Source: Treponema sp.
Lineage (GTDB): Bacteria; Spirochaetota; Spirochaetia; Treponematales; Breznakiellaceae
NCBI GenBank assembly: GCA_031254175.1
Contig: JAIRUY010000138.1
Location: 1-5,761 of the forward strand
Direction of reading: 5' to 3'
DNA: 5,761 nucleotides
Shown here: positions 1 through 5,077 of the stretch, piece by piece
Layout: each line of letters opens with the position of its first letter
Numbering within the stretch: the stretch's first letter is position 1
Position numbers and translations under genes: made by a program
The notes under the pieces: model-generated
Seen by the model: only the letters and a program-made list of their open reading frames with translations
What the model was told of the DNA's origin: nothing
Databases searched by the model: none

Positions 1-863
1 ATATCGTTTACAAACGAGAACATTATTTCGTTAAAGCCGTCGTTGTACTGAATGGCACATTCAATTCCGACATTGCCGCCGGAGCCGTCTTCGCGTGAGC
101 CTTCAATATAAACCGGCTCCTTGTAAAGCGCGGATTTGTTTTCGTTCAGATACTCAACAAAACTTTTCACCCCGCCTTCAAACATAAAATCGTGGCTTTT
201 AGGCGTTGAAAGCCGCTCGTCACGGATTGTGATTTTCAGGCCTTTGTTAAGAAATGCCAACTCACGCAAACGGTTGGAAAGAGCGTCATAGTTATGGGTG
301 GTTGTTTCAAAAACCGAAGAGTCGGCTTTCCAGCGGATTACTGTGCCCTGCCGGCCGGGCGAATATGAATAAGGAAGCCCGGTTGCCGCAATTTCTTTGG
401 CGGGACCTTCCGCAATGCCAATTTTATAACGCTGGGTGTAGACTTTGCCGTCAAAATGAACAAACGCTTCGCACCACTCCGAAAGAGCGTTTACAACAGA
501 AACTCCAACACCGTGAAGACCGCCTGAAATCTTGTATGACTTTTTGTCAAATTTGCCGCCGGCATGCAGGCGCGTCATGACAAGTTCAAGGGCGCTGACC
601 TGCTCTGTGGGGTGAATATCTACAGGAATGCCTCGTCCGTTGTCTTCGACGCGGACAATATCATTGCCTTCCAGAACTATAAGAATATTTGTACAAAAGC
701 CCTGCATGGCTTCGTCAACAGAGTTATCAACTACTTCAAAAACAAGGTGATGAAGGCCGTCTATGCCTGTTGTCCCGATATACATACCGGGCCGCTTGCG
801 GACGGCTTCAAGGCCCTTTAAAACAGTGATATTTTGCGCAGAATAGTTGTTTTCTGTGTTCAT
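1..863 (-). CDS. gyrB: DNA gyrase subunit B, N-terminal part (runs off the left edge)
   Basis: GyrB is the ATPase subunit of DNA gyrase, which introduces negative supercoils as an A2B2 complex with GyrA. I translated the minus strand from the ATG at 863-861 and obtained 287 full codons with no stop; the remainder (GyrB is usually about 640 residues) lies beyond base 1. GHKL ATPase landmarks are all present: the RKRPGMYIG segment at residues 22-30, EVVDNSVDEA at 43-52 (general base E43, Mg-binding N47), VEDNGRGIP at 72-80 (D74 for adenine), LHAGGKF at 99-105 and the ATP lid LHGVGVSVVNAL at 116-127. The transducer domain begins with GTVIRW and continues through FLNKGLKI. An in-frame TAA two codons upstream fixes the start. 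There is no Shine-Dalgarno; the gene is divergent from dnaA. No key residue is missing, and GyrB is preferred over ParE mainly from overall similarity and the dnaA neighbourhood. Confidence 0.96.
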   Translation of the reverse strand, partial: MNTENNYSAQNITVLKGLEAVRKRPGMYIGTTGIDGLHHLVFEVVDNSVDEAMQGFCTNILIVLEGNDIVRVEDNGRGIPVDIHPTEQVSALELVMTRLHAGGKFDKKSYKISGGLHGVGVSVVNALSEWCEAFVHFDGKVYTQRYKIGIAEGPAKEIAATGLPYSYSPGRQGTVIRWKADSSVFETTTHNYDALSNRLRELAFLNKGLKITIRDERLSTPKSHDFMFEGGVKSFVEYLNENKSALYKEPVYIEGSREDGSGGNVGIECAIQYNDGFNEIMFSFVND

Positions 864-869
864 TTTTAT

Positions 870-907
870 AGTATACAGATTTTAGGCCTGAGGGTAAAGA
901 TTGGCAA
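870..907 (-). promoter_or_regulatory. Candidate gyrB promoter(s), very short leader
   Basis: Reading leftwards on the minus strand, TTGCCA (907-902) is followed after exactly 17 bp by TAAAAT (884-879), a good sigma-70-type pair that would start RNA near 872, only about 9 nt before the gyrB ATG. A second overlapping pair, TTTACC (898-893), 17 bp, TATACT (875-870), would start RNA essentially at the ATG. Both are pattern matches only. The short leader agrees with the absence of a ribosome binding site in front of gyrB. Confidence 0.5.
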
Positions 908-993
908 AAATGAAAATACCCCTTGAATCTATTTTTGAAGTATGATAATAATCTTTTTCTGGTTAACGGCCTTTTTTGATGGTTTTTCATTCA

Positions 994-1013
994 TGTGAAC
1001 AACCTGTGGATAA
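994..1013 (-). promoter_or_regulatory. DnaA-box pair 1 (one perfect, one weak, 11-bp spacing)
   Basis: TGTGGATAA at 1005-1013 is the exact complement of the classical DnaA box TTATCCACA. TGTGAACAA at 994-1002 (TTGTTCACA on the minus strand) differs from the TTWTNCACA consensus at one base. Both read on the minus strand and their starts are 11 bp apart, about one helical turn, so two DnaA molecules could bind the same face. The pair lies between the gyrB and dnaA promoters. Confidence 0.75.
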
Positions 1014-1086
1014 AGTCTGTAAATGTTCTGGTAGGTTCATAAAAAACGAAGTAAGGAAGGGAGGGGCTTTGCACCTACAGTTTGCG

Positions 1087-1125
1087 TTTTCGCTAATTCC
1101 TTATCTGGTAAGGAATTAGCGAAAA
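1087..1125. repeat. Perfect 17-bp inverted repeat with 5-nt loop
   Basis: The left arm 1087-1103 is the exact reverse complement of the right arm 1109-1125, separated by TCTGG (1104-1108). The arms begin and end with TTTT and AAAA respectively on either strand, so an RNA hairpin would be followed by A residues and then TATAC, not the U tract of an intrinsic terminator. It could act as a cruciform, as a binding site for a dimeric regulator, or be a mobile or recombination remnant. The sequence does not say which. It sits between DnaA-box pair 1 and the AT-rich block. Confidence 0.95.
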
Positions 1126-1140
1126 TATACTGTTCATGCA

Positions 1141-1200
1141 TTAAGTAAAAATTTGAAAATTTTTAAATTGAATTTTTATTAAATGTATTGCCAAAAGTAT
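1141..1200. other. AT-rich block, possible unwinding element or bent DNA
   Basis: Fifty-two of these 60 bases are A or T, including 37 of the first 40, with successive A/T tracts (for example 1147-1154 and 1156-1164, centred about 10 bp apart). Placed next to DnaA boxes, such DNA is typical of a duplex-unwinding element or an intrinsically curved segment. It may equally be just the AT-rich upstream part of the dnaA promoter. Confidence 0.5.
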
Positions 1201-1216
1201 TATCCTTGTGGATAAT
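1188..1216 (+). promoter_or_regulatory. Candidate dnaA promoter overlapping a DnaA box
   Basis: TTGCCA (1188-1193) and GATAAT (1211-1216) are separated by exactly 17 bp and match the sigma-70 consensus at five of six positions each. Initiation would fall near 1223, about 20 nt before the dnaA ATG. The -10 hexamer shares five bases with the perfect DnaA box at 1207-1215, so bound DnaA should block RNA polymerase. This suggests autorepression, a known mode of dnaA control in other bacteria. Confidence 0.6.
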
Positions 1217-1226
1217 GTGTTGATAA
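1207..1226 (-). promoter_or_regulatory. DnaA-box pair 2 (one perfect, one weak, 11-bp spacing)
   Basis: TGTGGATAA at 1207-1215 is an exact DnaA box on the minus strand. TGTTGATAA at 1218-1226 (TTATCAACA) differs from it at one base. The 11-bp spacing and orientation repeat those of pair 1. The box is also the right half of a short palindrome in which TTATCC (1200-1205) and GGATAA (1210-1215) flank TTGT. Confidence 0.75.
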
Positions 1227-1244
1227 TTATTTTAAAAGGAAAAA

Positions 1245-2657
1245 ATGACTGATTTGGATTATGAGGGCTTCTGGAAAGAGACCTTAGTCCAACTGCGGAA
1301 TGACCTAGGGGAGGAGGAGTTCAGCGGCTGGTTTTCTGACATGAAATACCTGCGGGCTCGGTTTGACAAAAAAACCAATGAAAAAAGCCTCGTTATAGGA
1401 CTACCCTCCACTTTTCACCGGGACAAAGTGATGTCCCGCTATCAAAATGTTATATGTTCAAAATTAAAAAACATTGCTAACGTTGAAATTGCCATTGAAT
1501 ACGAAATAACCGGAAAACCAGAAAAAAGAGAGACTTTTTCTCCTTCATCTTCGGTAAAAAATGAAGATTCTTCCAAGACTGCAACCCCGGAAGCGGAAAA
1601 AACCAGAAAAAAAAGAGAAAAACATTCGCAAATGCTGGATGATTATACATTTGACAGATATGTAAAGGGAGAAAATAACGGGTTTGCGGTAAATGCCGCT
1701 GTTGCAATAAGCAATAATCCGGGAAAAGCCTACAATCCGTTCCTGATTTTTGGAGGCGTTGGGCTTGGAAAGACCCATTTAATGCAAGCTATCGGCAATT
1801 ATATACACGAAAACTCCGATCATAAGGTTATTTGTGTAACTTCCGAAGATTTTCTGAACGAATATCTTGACGGCATCGCTCAGGGAAAAATGAATGCTTT
1901 TAAAAACAAATTCCGTTTTACCGATGTTCTGCTAATCGACGACATTCAGTTTTTTCAGGACAAACCCGGTGTACAGGAGGAACTTTTTCACACTTTTAAC
2001 GCCCTCATAAACGCAAAAAAACAACTGGTATTTACAAGCGATCGTCCTCCTTCAGAACTAAAAAAGTTTTCCGAGAGGTTAATTACCCGTTTTGATCAGG
2101 GTATTAAGGCGGATTTACAGCCTCCAAGATACGAAGAACGCTGCGCTATACTCAAAAAAGCCGCGGAAAACAACAATAAGGAAATTTCCGATGAAGTCAT
2201 TGATTTTGTAGGTAAAAATATATCCTCAAATATCCGTGATTTAATTGCGGCTTTTAGAACCTTGATTGCTTACGCAGAATTGATGAAAGAACCAATCACC
2301 ATGCAGCTTGCCCAAAAAAGCCTTAAAGACACGTTAAACTCATCCAGACAGGCAAATTTTTCCATGGACAACATTATAAGAGTTGTCTCGGAATATTTTT
2401 CTCTTACTCCCAATGATTTAAAAGGCAAAAAAAGAACTCAAAATATTGTTTATGCCCGTCAAATTGCCATGTATTTGGGGCGCGAAACAACCGATTATTC
2501 AACTACCGAATTAGGGCAGGAATTCGGCGGCCGGGATCATACTACAGTAATGCACTCAATCGATAAAATAAAAAACAAACTTCTTACAGATCCTGCGCTG
2601 GATTCAACTCTGGAAAGCCTGAAACGTTCCATAAAGGAATACAGTGCAAAATACTGA
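1245..2657 (+). CDS. dnaA: Chromosomal replication initiator protein DnaA
   Basis: DnaA is the AAA+ ATPase that binds DnaA boxes, polymerises on the origin and melts it for helicase loading. At 470 residues it has normal length. Domain I (about 1-90) begins with the FWKETLVQL helix; a charged Lys/Glu/Ser-rich linker spans about 91-128; the AAA+ domain follows, with Walker A GGVGLGKTH (170-178, K176), Walker B LLIDDIQFF (229-237, D232/D233), box VII RLITRF (278-283, probable arginine finger R282) and sensor 2 NIRDL (329-333, R331). Domain IV (about 372-470) carries the DNA-binding signature GGRDHTTVMHS (428-438). The ATG has AAAAGGA (1234-1240) four bases upstream, rather close, but domain I starts immediately so the start is sound. 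Box VII reads TRFDQG where many bacteria have SRFxWG. The gene is flanked on both sides by DnaA-box clusters. Confidence 0.98.
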   Translation: MTDLDYEGFWKETLVQLRNDLGEEEFSGWFSDMKYLRARFDKKTNEKSLVIGLPSTFHRDKVMSRYQNVICSKLKNIANVEIAIEYEITGKPEKRETFSPSSSVKNEDSSKTATPEAEKTRKKREKHSQMLDDYTFDRYVKGENNGFAVNAAVAISNNPGKAYNPFLIFGGVGLGKTHLMQAIGNYIHENSDHKVICVTSEDFLNEYLDGIAQGKMNAFKNKFRFTDVLLIDDIQFFQDKPGVQEELFHTFNALINAKKQLVFTSDRPPSELKKFSERLITRFDQGIKADLQPPRYEERCAILKKAAENNNKEISDEVIDFVGKNISSNIRDLIAAFRTLIAYAELMKEPITMQLAQKSLKDTLNSSRQANFSMDNIIRVVSEYFSLTPNDLKGKKRTQNIVYARQIAMYLGRETTDYSTTELGQEFGGRDHTTVMHSIDKIKNKLLTDPALDSTLESLKRSIKEYSAKY

Positions 2658-2674
2658 AAAAGATGTTATTATTA

Positions 2675-2710
2675 TGTGGAAAAGAAAAGCCTTGTGGAAA
2701 CTGTGTAAAA
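2675..2710 (-). promoter_or_regulatory. Cluster of three DnaA boxes
   Basis: On the minus strand, TGTGGAAAA (2675-2683, TTTTCCACA) and TGTGTAAAA (2702-2710, TTTTACACA) fit the TTWTNCACA consensus exactly, and TGTGGAAAC (2693-2701) misses it at one base. The second and third sites abut directly and the first starts 18 bp before the second. All three point the same way as the boxes upstream of dnaA. Confidence 0.7.
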
Positions 2711-2774
2711 AAATGCATAACTTTCCATAATTTATTGAAAATGTAACTGTATAACACATATGGAAATGATTGAG

Positions 2775-2783
2775 TTTTCCACA
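2775..2783 (+). promoter_or_regulatory. DnaA box facing dnaN, candidate anchor of the unwinding element
   Basis: TTTTCCACA matches TTWTNCACA exactly and, unlike the other consensus boxes in the intergenic regions, reads on the plus strand. It points towards the GC cluster and triplet repeat just downstream, the orientation expected for a box that starts a DnaA filament. A GGAAATG/CATTTCC inverted repeat (2762-2768 and 2782-2788) surrounds it. Confidence 0.7.
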
Positions 2784-2786
2784 TTT

Positions 2787-2830
2787 CCGGCTGCTTATTA
2801 TTGTTACTATTTTATTATATATATATTAAA
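2787..2830 (+). promoter_or_regulatory. Candidate DnaA-trio and unwinding region (GC cluster, TTA/CTA triplets, AT-rich DNA)
   Basis: Eleven bases after the plus-strand DnaA box come the triplets TTA TTA TTG TTA CTA (2795-2809), preceded by the GC-rich CCGGCTGC (2787-2794). The complementary strand read 3' to 5' gives AAT AAT AAC AAT GAT, close to the DnaA-trio motif (3'-[G/A]AT-5' repeats) that guides DnaA filaments onto single strands in B. subtilis. Bases 2810-2830 are entirely A/T, giving an easily melted segment. The TTG triplet departs from the pattern, and the AT-rich context makes chance matches possible. Confidence 0.55.
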
Positions 2831-2840
2831 ACAATAGGAG
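2801..2840 (+). promoter_or_regulatory. Possible dnaN promoter (weak) and clear ribosome binding site
   Basis: AGGAG at 2836-2840 lies nine bases before the dnaN ATG and is the best Shine-Dalgarno in the window. A promoter is less certain: TTGTTA (2801-2806) plus TATTAA (2824-2829) at 17 bp is a weak pair, and the surrounding A/T run offers many alternative -10 sequences. It coincides with the candidate unwinding region. Confidence 0.4.
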
Positions 2841-2849
2841 CTGTATAAA

Positions 2850-3950
2850 ATGAAGTTTACATGCAATAAAGAAGTACTTCTCAAGGAAATTTTCATAGCC
2901 CAGGAAATAATATCTTCAAAAAACGCCATTTTAATATTATCAAATATTTATCTGGAAGCTTCCAATAACAGTTTGATTATTAAAGCAAAGGATATGAAAG
3001 TTAATTTTAAAACCGAAGTTCCTGTTAATGTAATTGAAAACGGAGCAACTACTGTATACGGTGATAAATTTTTAGGAATAATAAGTTCTTTTCCTTATGA
3101 TGAAATTGAGTTTTCACAGAAAGAAAACATTGTTATAATAAAACCTGCAAACCAAAAGAAACCTGAGTATAAACTTAAAAGCATGGCTTCTGAAAAATTT
3201 CCGGAAATACCTGTTTCTTCTTCGCCTTTCTTTGAAATGCCTATAAAAGATTTCAGGGAAATGGTACAGCAGAGTGTTTTTGCAGTTTCAGATGATGAAA
3301 CCCGCTATTTTATGAACGGCGTATACATGGAAAAAAACGAAGACAGCATTAAAATGGTAGCTACAGACGGAAGACGTCTGGCTTTTGTAGCGAAAAAAGC
3401 GGATAAAAAAATAGATGATTTTCAGGGAATTATAATTCCGCCCAAAATATTAAATACAATAATAAAAAGATCGGGAGACGAAGGACTTATAAGTATTTCT
3501 CTTAATGACAAAATGATATTTATTAACTTTGCGTCTTATCAGTTTTCATCAGTTTTAATCGAAGGAGCTTTTCCAAACTATAAAAAAGTGATTCCTGAAA
3601 GTCAGGATTTATTTCTTTCGGTAAGAAGAGATGAAATGCTTAATGTTCTCCGCCGCGTTTCACTTATGGTAGAAAAAAAATCACATAGAGTTTATCTTGA
3701 AATTGCACCCGGCAAAATGTCTGTTTCTTCCGAGGAAAGCGAAATAGGAACAGTAGAGGACGAAATTCCGTGCAAATATGACGGCGAAGAAGTAAAAATC
3801 GCCCTTAACTACCGTTATCTGGAAGAACCTTTCAAGGCGATGACAGATGACGAAATAAAAATTCGTTTTTCAAGTGCGACAAAAGCCATTACTATTGAAC
3901 CTGTTCCGCCGAAGGACTTTTTCCACATAGTCATGCCGATGCAGCCGTAA
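2850..3950 (+). CDS. dnaN: DNA polymerase III beta subunit (sliding clamp)
   Basis: DnaN forms the dimeric ring that encircles DNA and tethers the replicative polymerase and other partners. The 366-residue length and three repeated clamp domains (about 1-120, 125-245, 250-366) are normal. Recognisable family segments are ETRYFMNGVYM (150-160), ATDGRRLA (171-178), EGAFPNYKKVIP (238-249) and the C-terminal VMPM (361-364), which forms part of the partner-binding pocket. The protein ends in QP after MPM, where many clamps end in RL. The start is supported by AGGAG nine bases upstream and by alignment of the first strand (MKFTCNKEVLLKEI). The gene is much richer in A/T than its neighbours: four sampled 60-base rows average about 31% G+C. 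recF follows after 14 bp, so the two are probably cotranscribed and coupled. Confidence 0.97.
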   Translation: MKFTCNKEVLLKEIFIAQEIISSKNAILILSNIYLEASNNSLIIKAKDMKVNFKTEVPVNVIENGATTVYGDKFLGIISSFPYDEIEFSQKENIVIIKPANQKKPEYKLKSMASEKFPEIPVSSSPFFEMPIKDFREMVQQSVFAVSDDETRYFMNGVYMEKNEDSIKMVATDGRRLAFVAKKADKKIDDFQGIIIPPKILNTIIKRSGDEGLISISLNDKMIFINFASYQFSSVLIEGAFPNYKKVIPESQDLFLSVRRDEMLNVLRRVSLMVEKKSHRVYLEIAPGKMSVSSEESEIGTVEDEIPCKYDGEEVKIALNYRYLEEPFKAMTDDEIKIRFSSATKAITIEPVPPKDFFHIVMPMQP

Positions 3951-3964
3951 AAAGTTTTGCAGGC

Positions 3965-5077
3965 ATGTTTTTCTCTTTTCTGCGGACAACGGCTTTTCGA
4001 AACCTTGCCGATGCAGAGATTTTTACAGGCGCAAAAAATGTTTTTCTTGTAGGAGAAAACGGTCAGGGCAAAACAAATTTTCTGGAAGCCCTTTATTTTT
4101 GCGCCTACGCTTCGTCTTTCAGGGCGGTCCGCGACAGCGAAATTGCGCGTAACTCAGGCTTAACTTCCGGGGAAAAGGATTTTTCCGCCGAAGTAAAAAT
4201 TGAACGGTCCGCCAACAGCAGCATCCTTGTAAAACATGAAAAAGGAAAAAAATCGATAACAATTAACGGGAAACATACAGACGATCGCAAGGACCTTCTT
4301 TCGATAGCGCCAAGCATAGTTTTTTGCCATGAGGACATGGAATTTGTAAGCGGAAGCCCCGAGCGCCGGCGCTGGTTTTTCGATCAAACTTTAAGCCTTT
4401 ATGATCCTGTCTATCTTGAAGACCTTCGCCGTTACCGCCGCGTCTTAAAATCGCGTAACGCAGTTCTTAAAGAATATGCCCAAAACCGCGGCAAAAACAG
4501 CGTAGAGCAGGTTTTGGACGCGCTTGATCCGCAGTTTGCCATGTACGGCCAAAAACTGATGGAAAAAAGGGAGATTGCGTCAAAAGAATTTTCAGGTGTT
4601 TTTGAACCGTTGTACAAAGAAGTTTCAGGGATTGCCGGAATAACCGTACAGTACATTCATTCATGGAAAACCGAACAAGACCCGCTTTCTTTTCTTCAGA
4701 AAAGACGGCCTGCCGACATGGCCGCGGGCTTGTCTCTTTCGGGACCGCACCGCGACCGTTATGTTTTTGCGCACAAAGGAACGGAGTTTGCCGGAAAAGC
4801 CTCTACCGGCCAGCGCAGGCTTTTGGCTCTCCTTTTACGAACAGCTCAGACCTGCCGTTTTTCTCAAATGACGAATCTTAACCCCGTACTTTTGCTTGAT
4901 GATGTCCTTCTTGAAATGGACGGAGAAAAAAGGCAGAGGTTTCTTGCTGTTCTTCCTGCCTGCGATCAGGCTTTTTATGCTTTTCTTCCGGAAGAACCGT
5001 ATCAGCGTTATTTGCAGCAAAATTCCCCGGAAGATACGTTGATTTACAAAGTAAACGCCGGTATGCTGTCTTTATGA
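3965..5077 (+). CDS. recF: DNA replication and repair protein RecF
   Basis: RecF is an SMC-like ABC ATPase that, with RecO and RecR, helps load RecA at single-strand gaps and supports stalled forks. The 370-residue protein is of normal length. It shows the opening FLRTTAFRNL, Walker A GENGQGKTN (30-38, K36), the family motif SPERRRWFFD (131-140), GPHRDRYVF (260-268), the ABC signature STGQRRLLAL (280-289) and Walker B LLLDDVLLEMD (309-319, D312/D313). The ATG 14 bp after the dnaN stop is kept because the protein aligns from its first residues and no in-frame start codon lies in the gap. The only purine-rich patch, GCAGG, ends one base before the ATG, too close for a normal ribosome binding site, so initiation probably depends on ribosomes finishing dnaN. 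Its stop overlaps the next gene by four bases. Confidence 0.97.
   Translation: MFFSFLRTTAFRNLADAEIFTGAKNVFLVGENGQGKTNFLEALYFCAYASSFRAVRDSEIARNSGLTSGEKDFSAEVKIERSANSSILVKHEKGKKSITINGKHTDDRKDLLSIAPSIVFCHEDMEFVSGSPERRRWFFDQTLSLYDPVYLEDLRRYRRVLKSRNAVLKEYAQNRGKNSVEQVLDALDPQFAMYGQKLMEKREIASKEFSGVFEPLYKEVSGIAGITVQYIHSWKTEQDPLSFLQKRRPADMAAGLSLSGPHRDRYVFAHKGTEFAGKASTGQRRLLALLLRTAQTCRFSQMTNLNPVLLLDDVLLEMDGEKRQRFLAVLPACDQAFYAFLPEEPYQRYLQQNSPEDTLIYKVNAGMLSL

Larger units (their letters stand above)
864..1244. other. gyrB-dnaA intergenic region, left half of candidate replication origin
   Basis: This 381-bp stretch holds no convincing protein gene. From left to right it contains the gyrB promoter, a DnaA-box pair (994-1013), a purine-rich tract (1048-1066), a perfect inverted repeat (1087-1125), an 87% AT block (1141-1200), the dnaA promoter and a second DnaA-box pair (1207-1226). 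Two exact consensus DnaA boxes, the flanking dnaA gene and divergent transcription all point to an origin or origin-control region. Whether strands open here or in the dnaA-dnaN gap cannot be decided from sequence alone. Confidence 0.75.
2658..2849. other. dnaA-dnaN intergenic region, right half of candidate origin
   Basis: This 192-bp gene-free stretch contains three exact TTWTNCACA boxes (two reading leftwards, one rightwards), one single-mismatch box, a GC cluster, a TTA/CTA triplet run and an AT-rich tail before dnaN. The order box, GC cluster, triplets, AT-rich DNA matches the arrangement of the basal unwinding system in the B. subtilis dnaA-dnaN gap. No intrinsic terminator for dnaA is visible, so dnaA transcripts may read into dnaN. 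Confidence 0.75.

Noticed and set aside
254..821. Plus-strand open frames of 108 and 85 codons (254-580, 564-821)
   Set aside because: They lie antisense to gyrB, whose minus-strand translation is an excellent GyrB with all ATPase motifs; their own products look like no protein family.
923..952. Rightward promoter-like TTGAAT with downstream AATAAT or GATAAT
   Set aside because: Spacing is 18 or 15 bp with poor hexamers, and it is about 290 bp from dnaA with a much better promoter nearer.
808..990. Minus-strand 60-codon frame between gyrB and the origin
   Set aside because: It overlaps the gyrB start in another frame, spans the gyrB promoter, and its Lys/Phe-rich product has no recognisable features.
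1087..1125. Hairpin as an intrinsic terminator of gyrB or dnaA transcripts
   Set aside because: On both strands the stem is preceded by T and followed by A residues, and no gene ends near it.
1477..1778. Two minus-strand frames inside dnaA
   Set aside because: Antisense shadows rich in Phe/Leu/Ser opposite a clearly coding gene.
1984..1992. Exact DnaA-box match TTTTTCACA inside dnaA
   Set aside because: Isolated in coding sequence; about one such match is expected by chance in a window of this size and AT content.
2584..2784. Minus-strand 66-codon frame across the end of dnaA and the dnaA-dnaN gap
   Set aside because: Overlaps dnaA and several DnaA boxes; composition simply reflects complementary AT-rich DNA.
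3919..3927. Exact DnaA-box match TTTTCCACA near the end of dnaN
   Set aside because: It encodes conserved C-terminal residues and stands alone, so chance is the simpler explanation, though DnaA binding there is not excluded.
4105..5020. Several short frames on both strands within recF (minus 4105-4664, minus 4835-5020, plus 4663-4881)
   Set aside because: Shadow frames of recF, which has intact ABC ATPase motifs throughout; none has a family resemblance.
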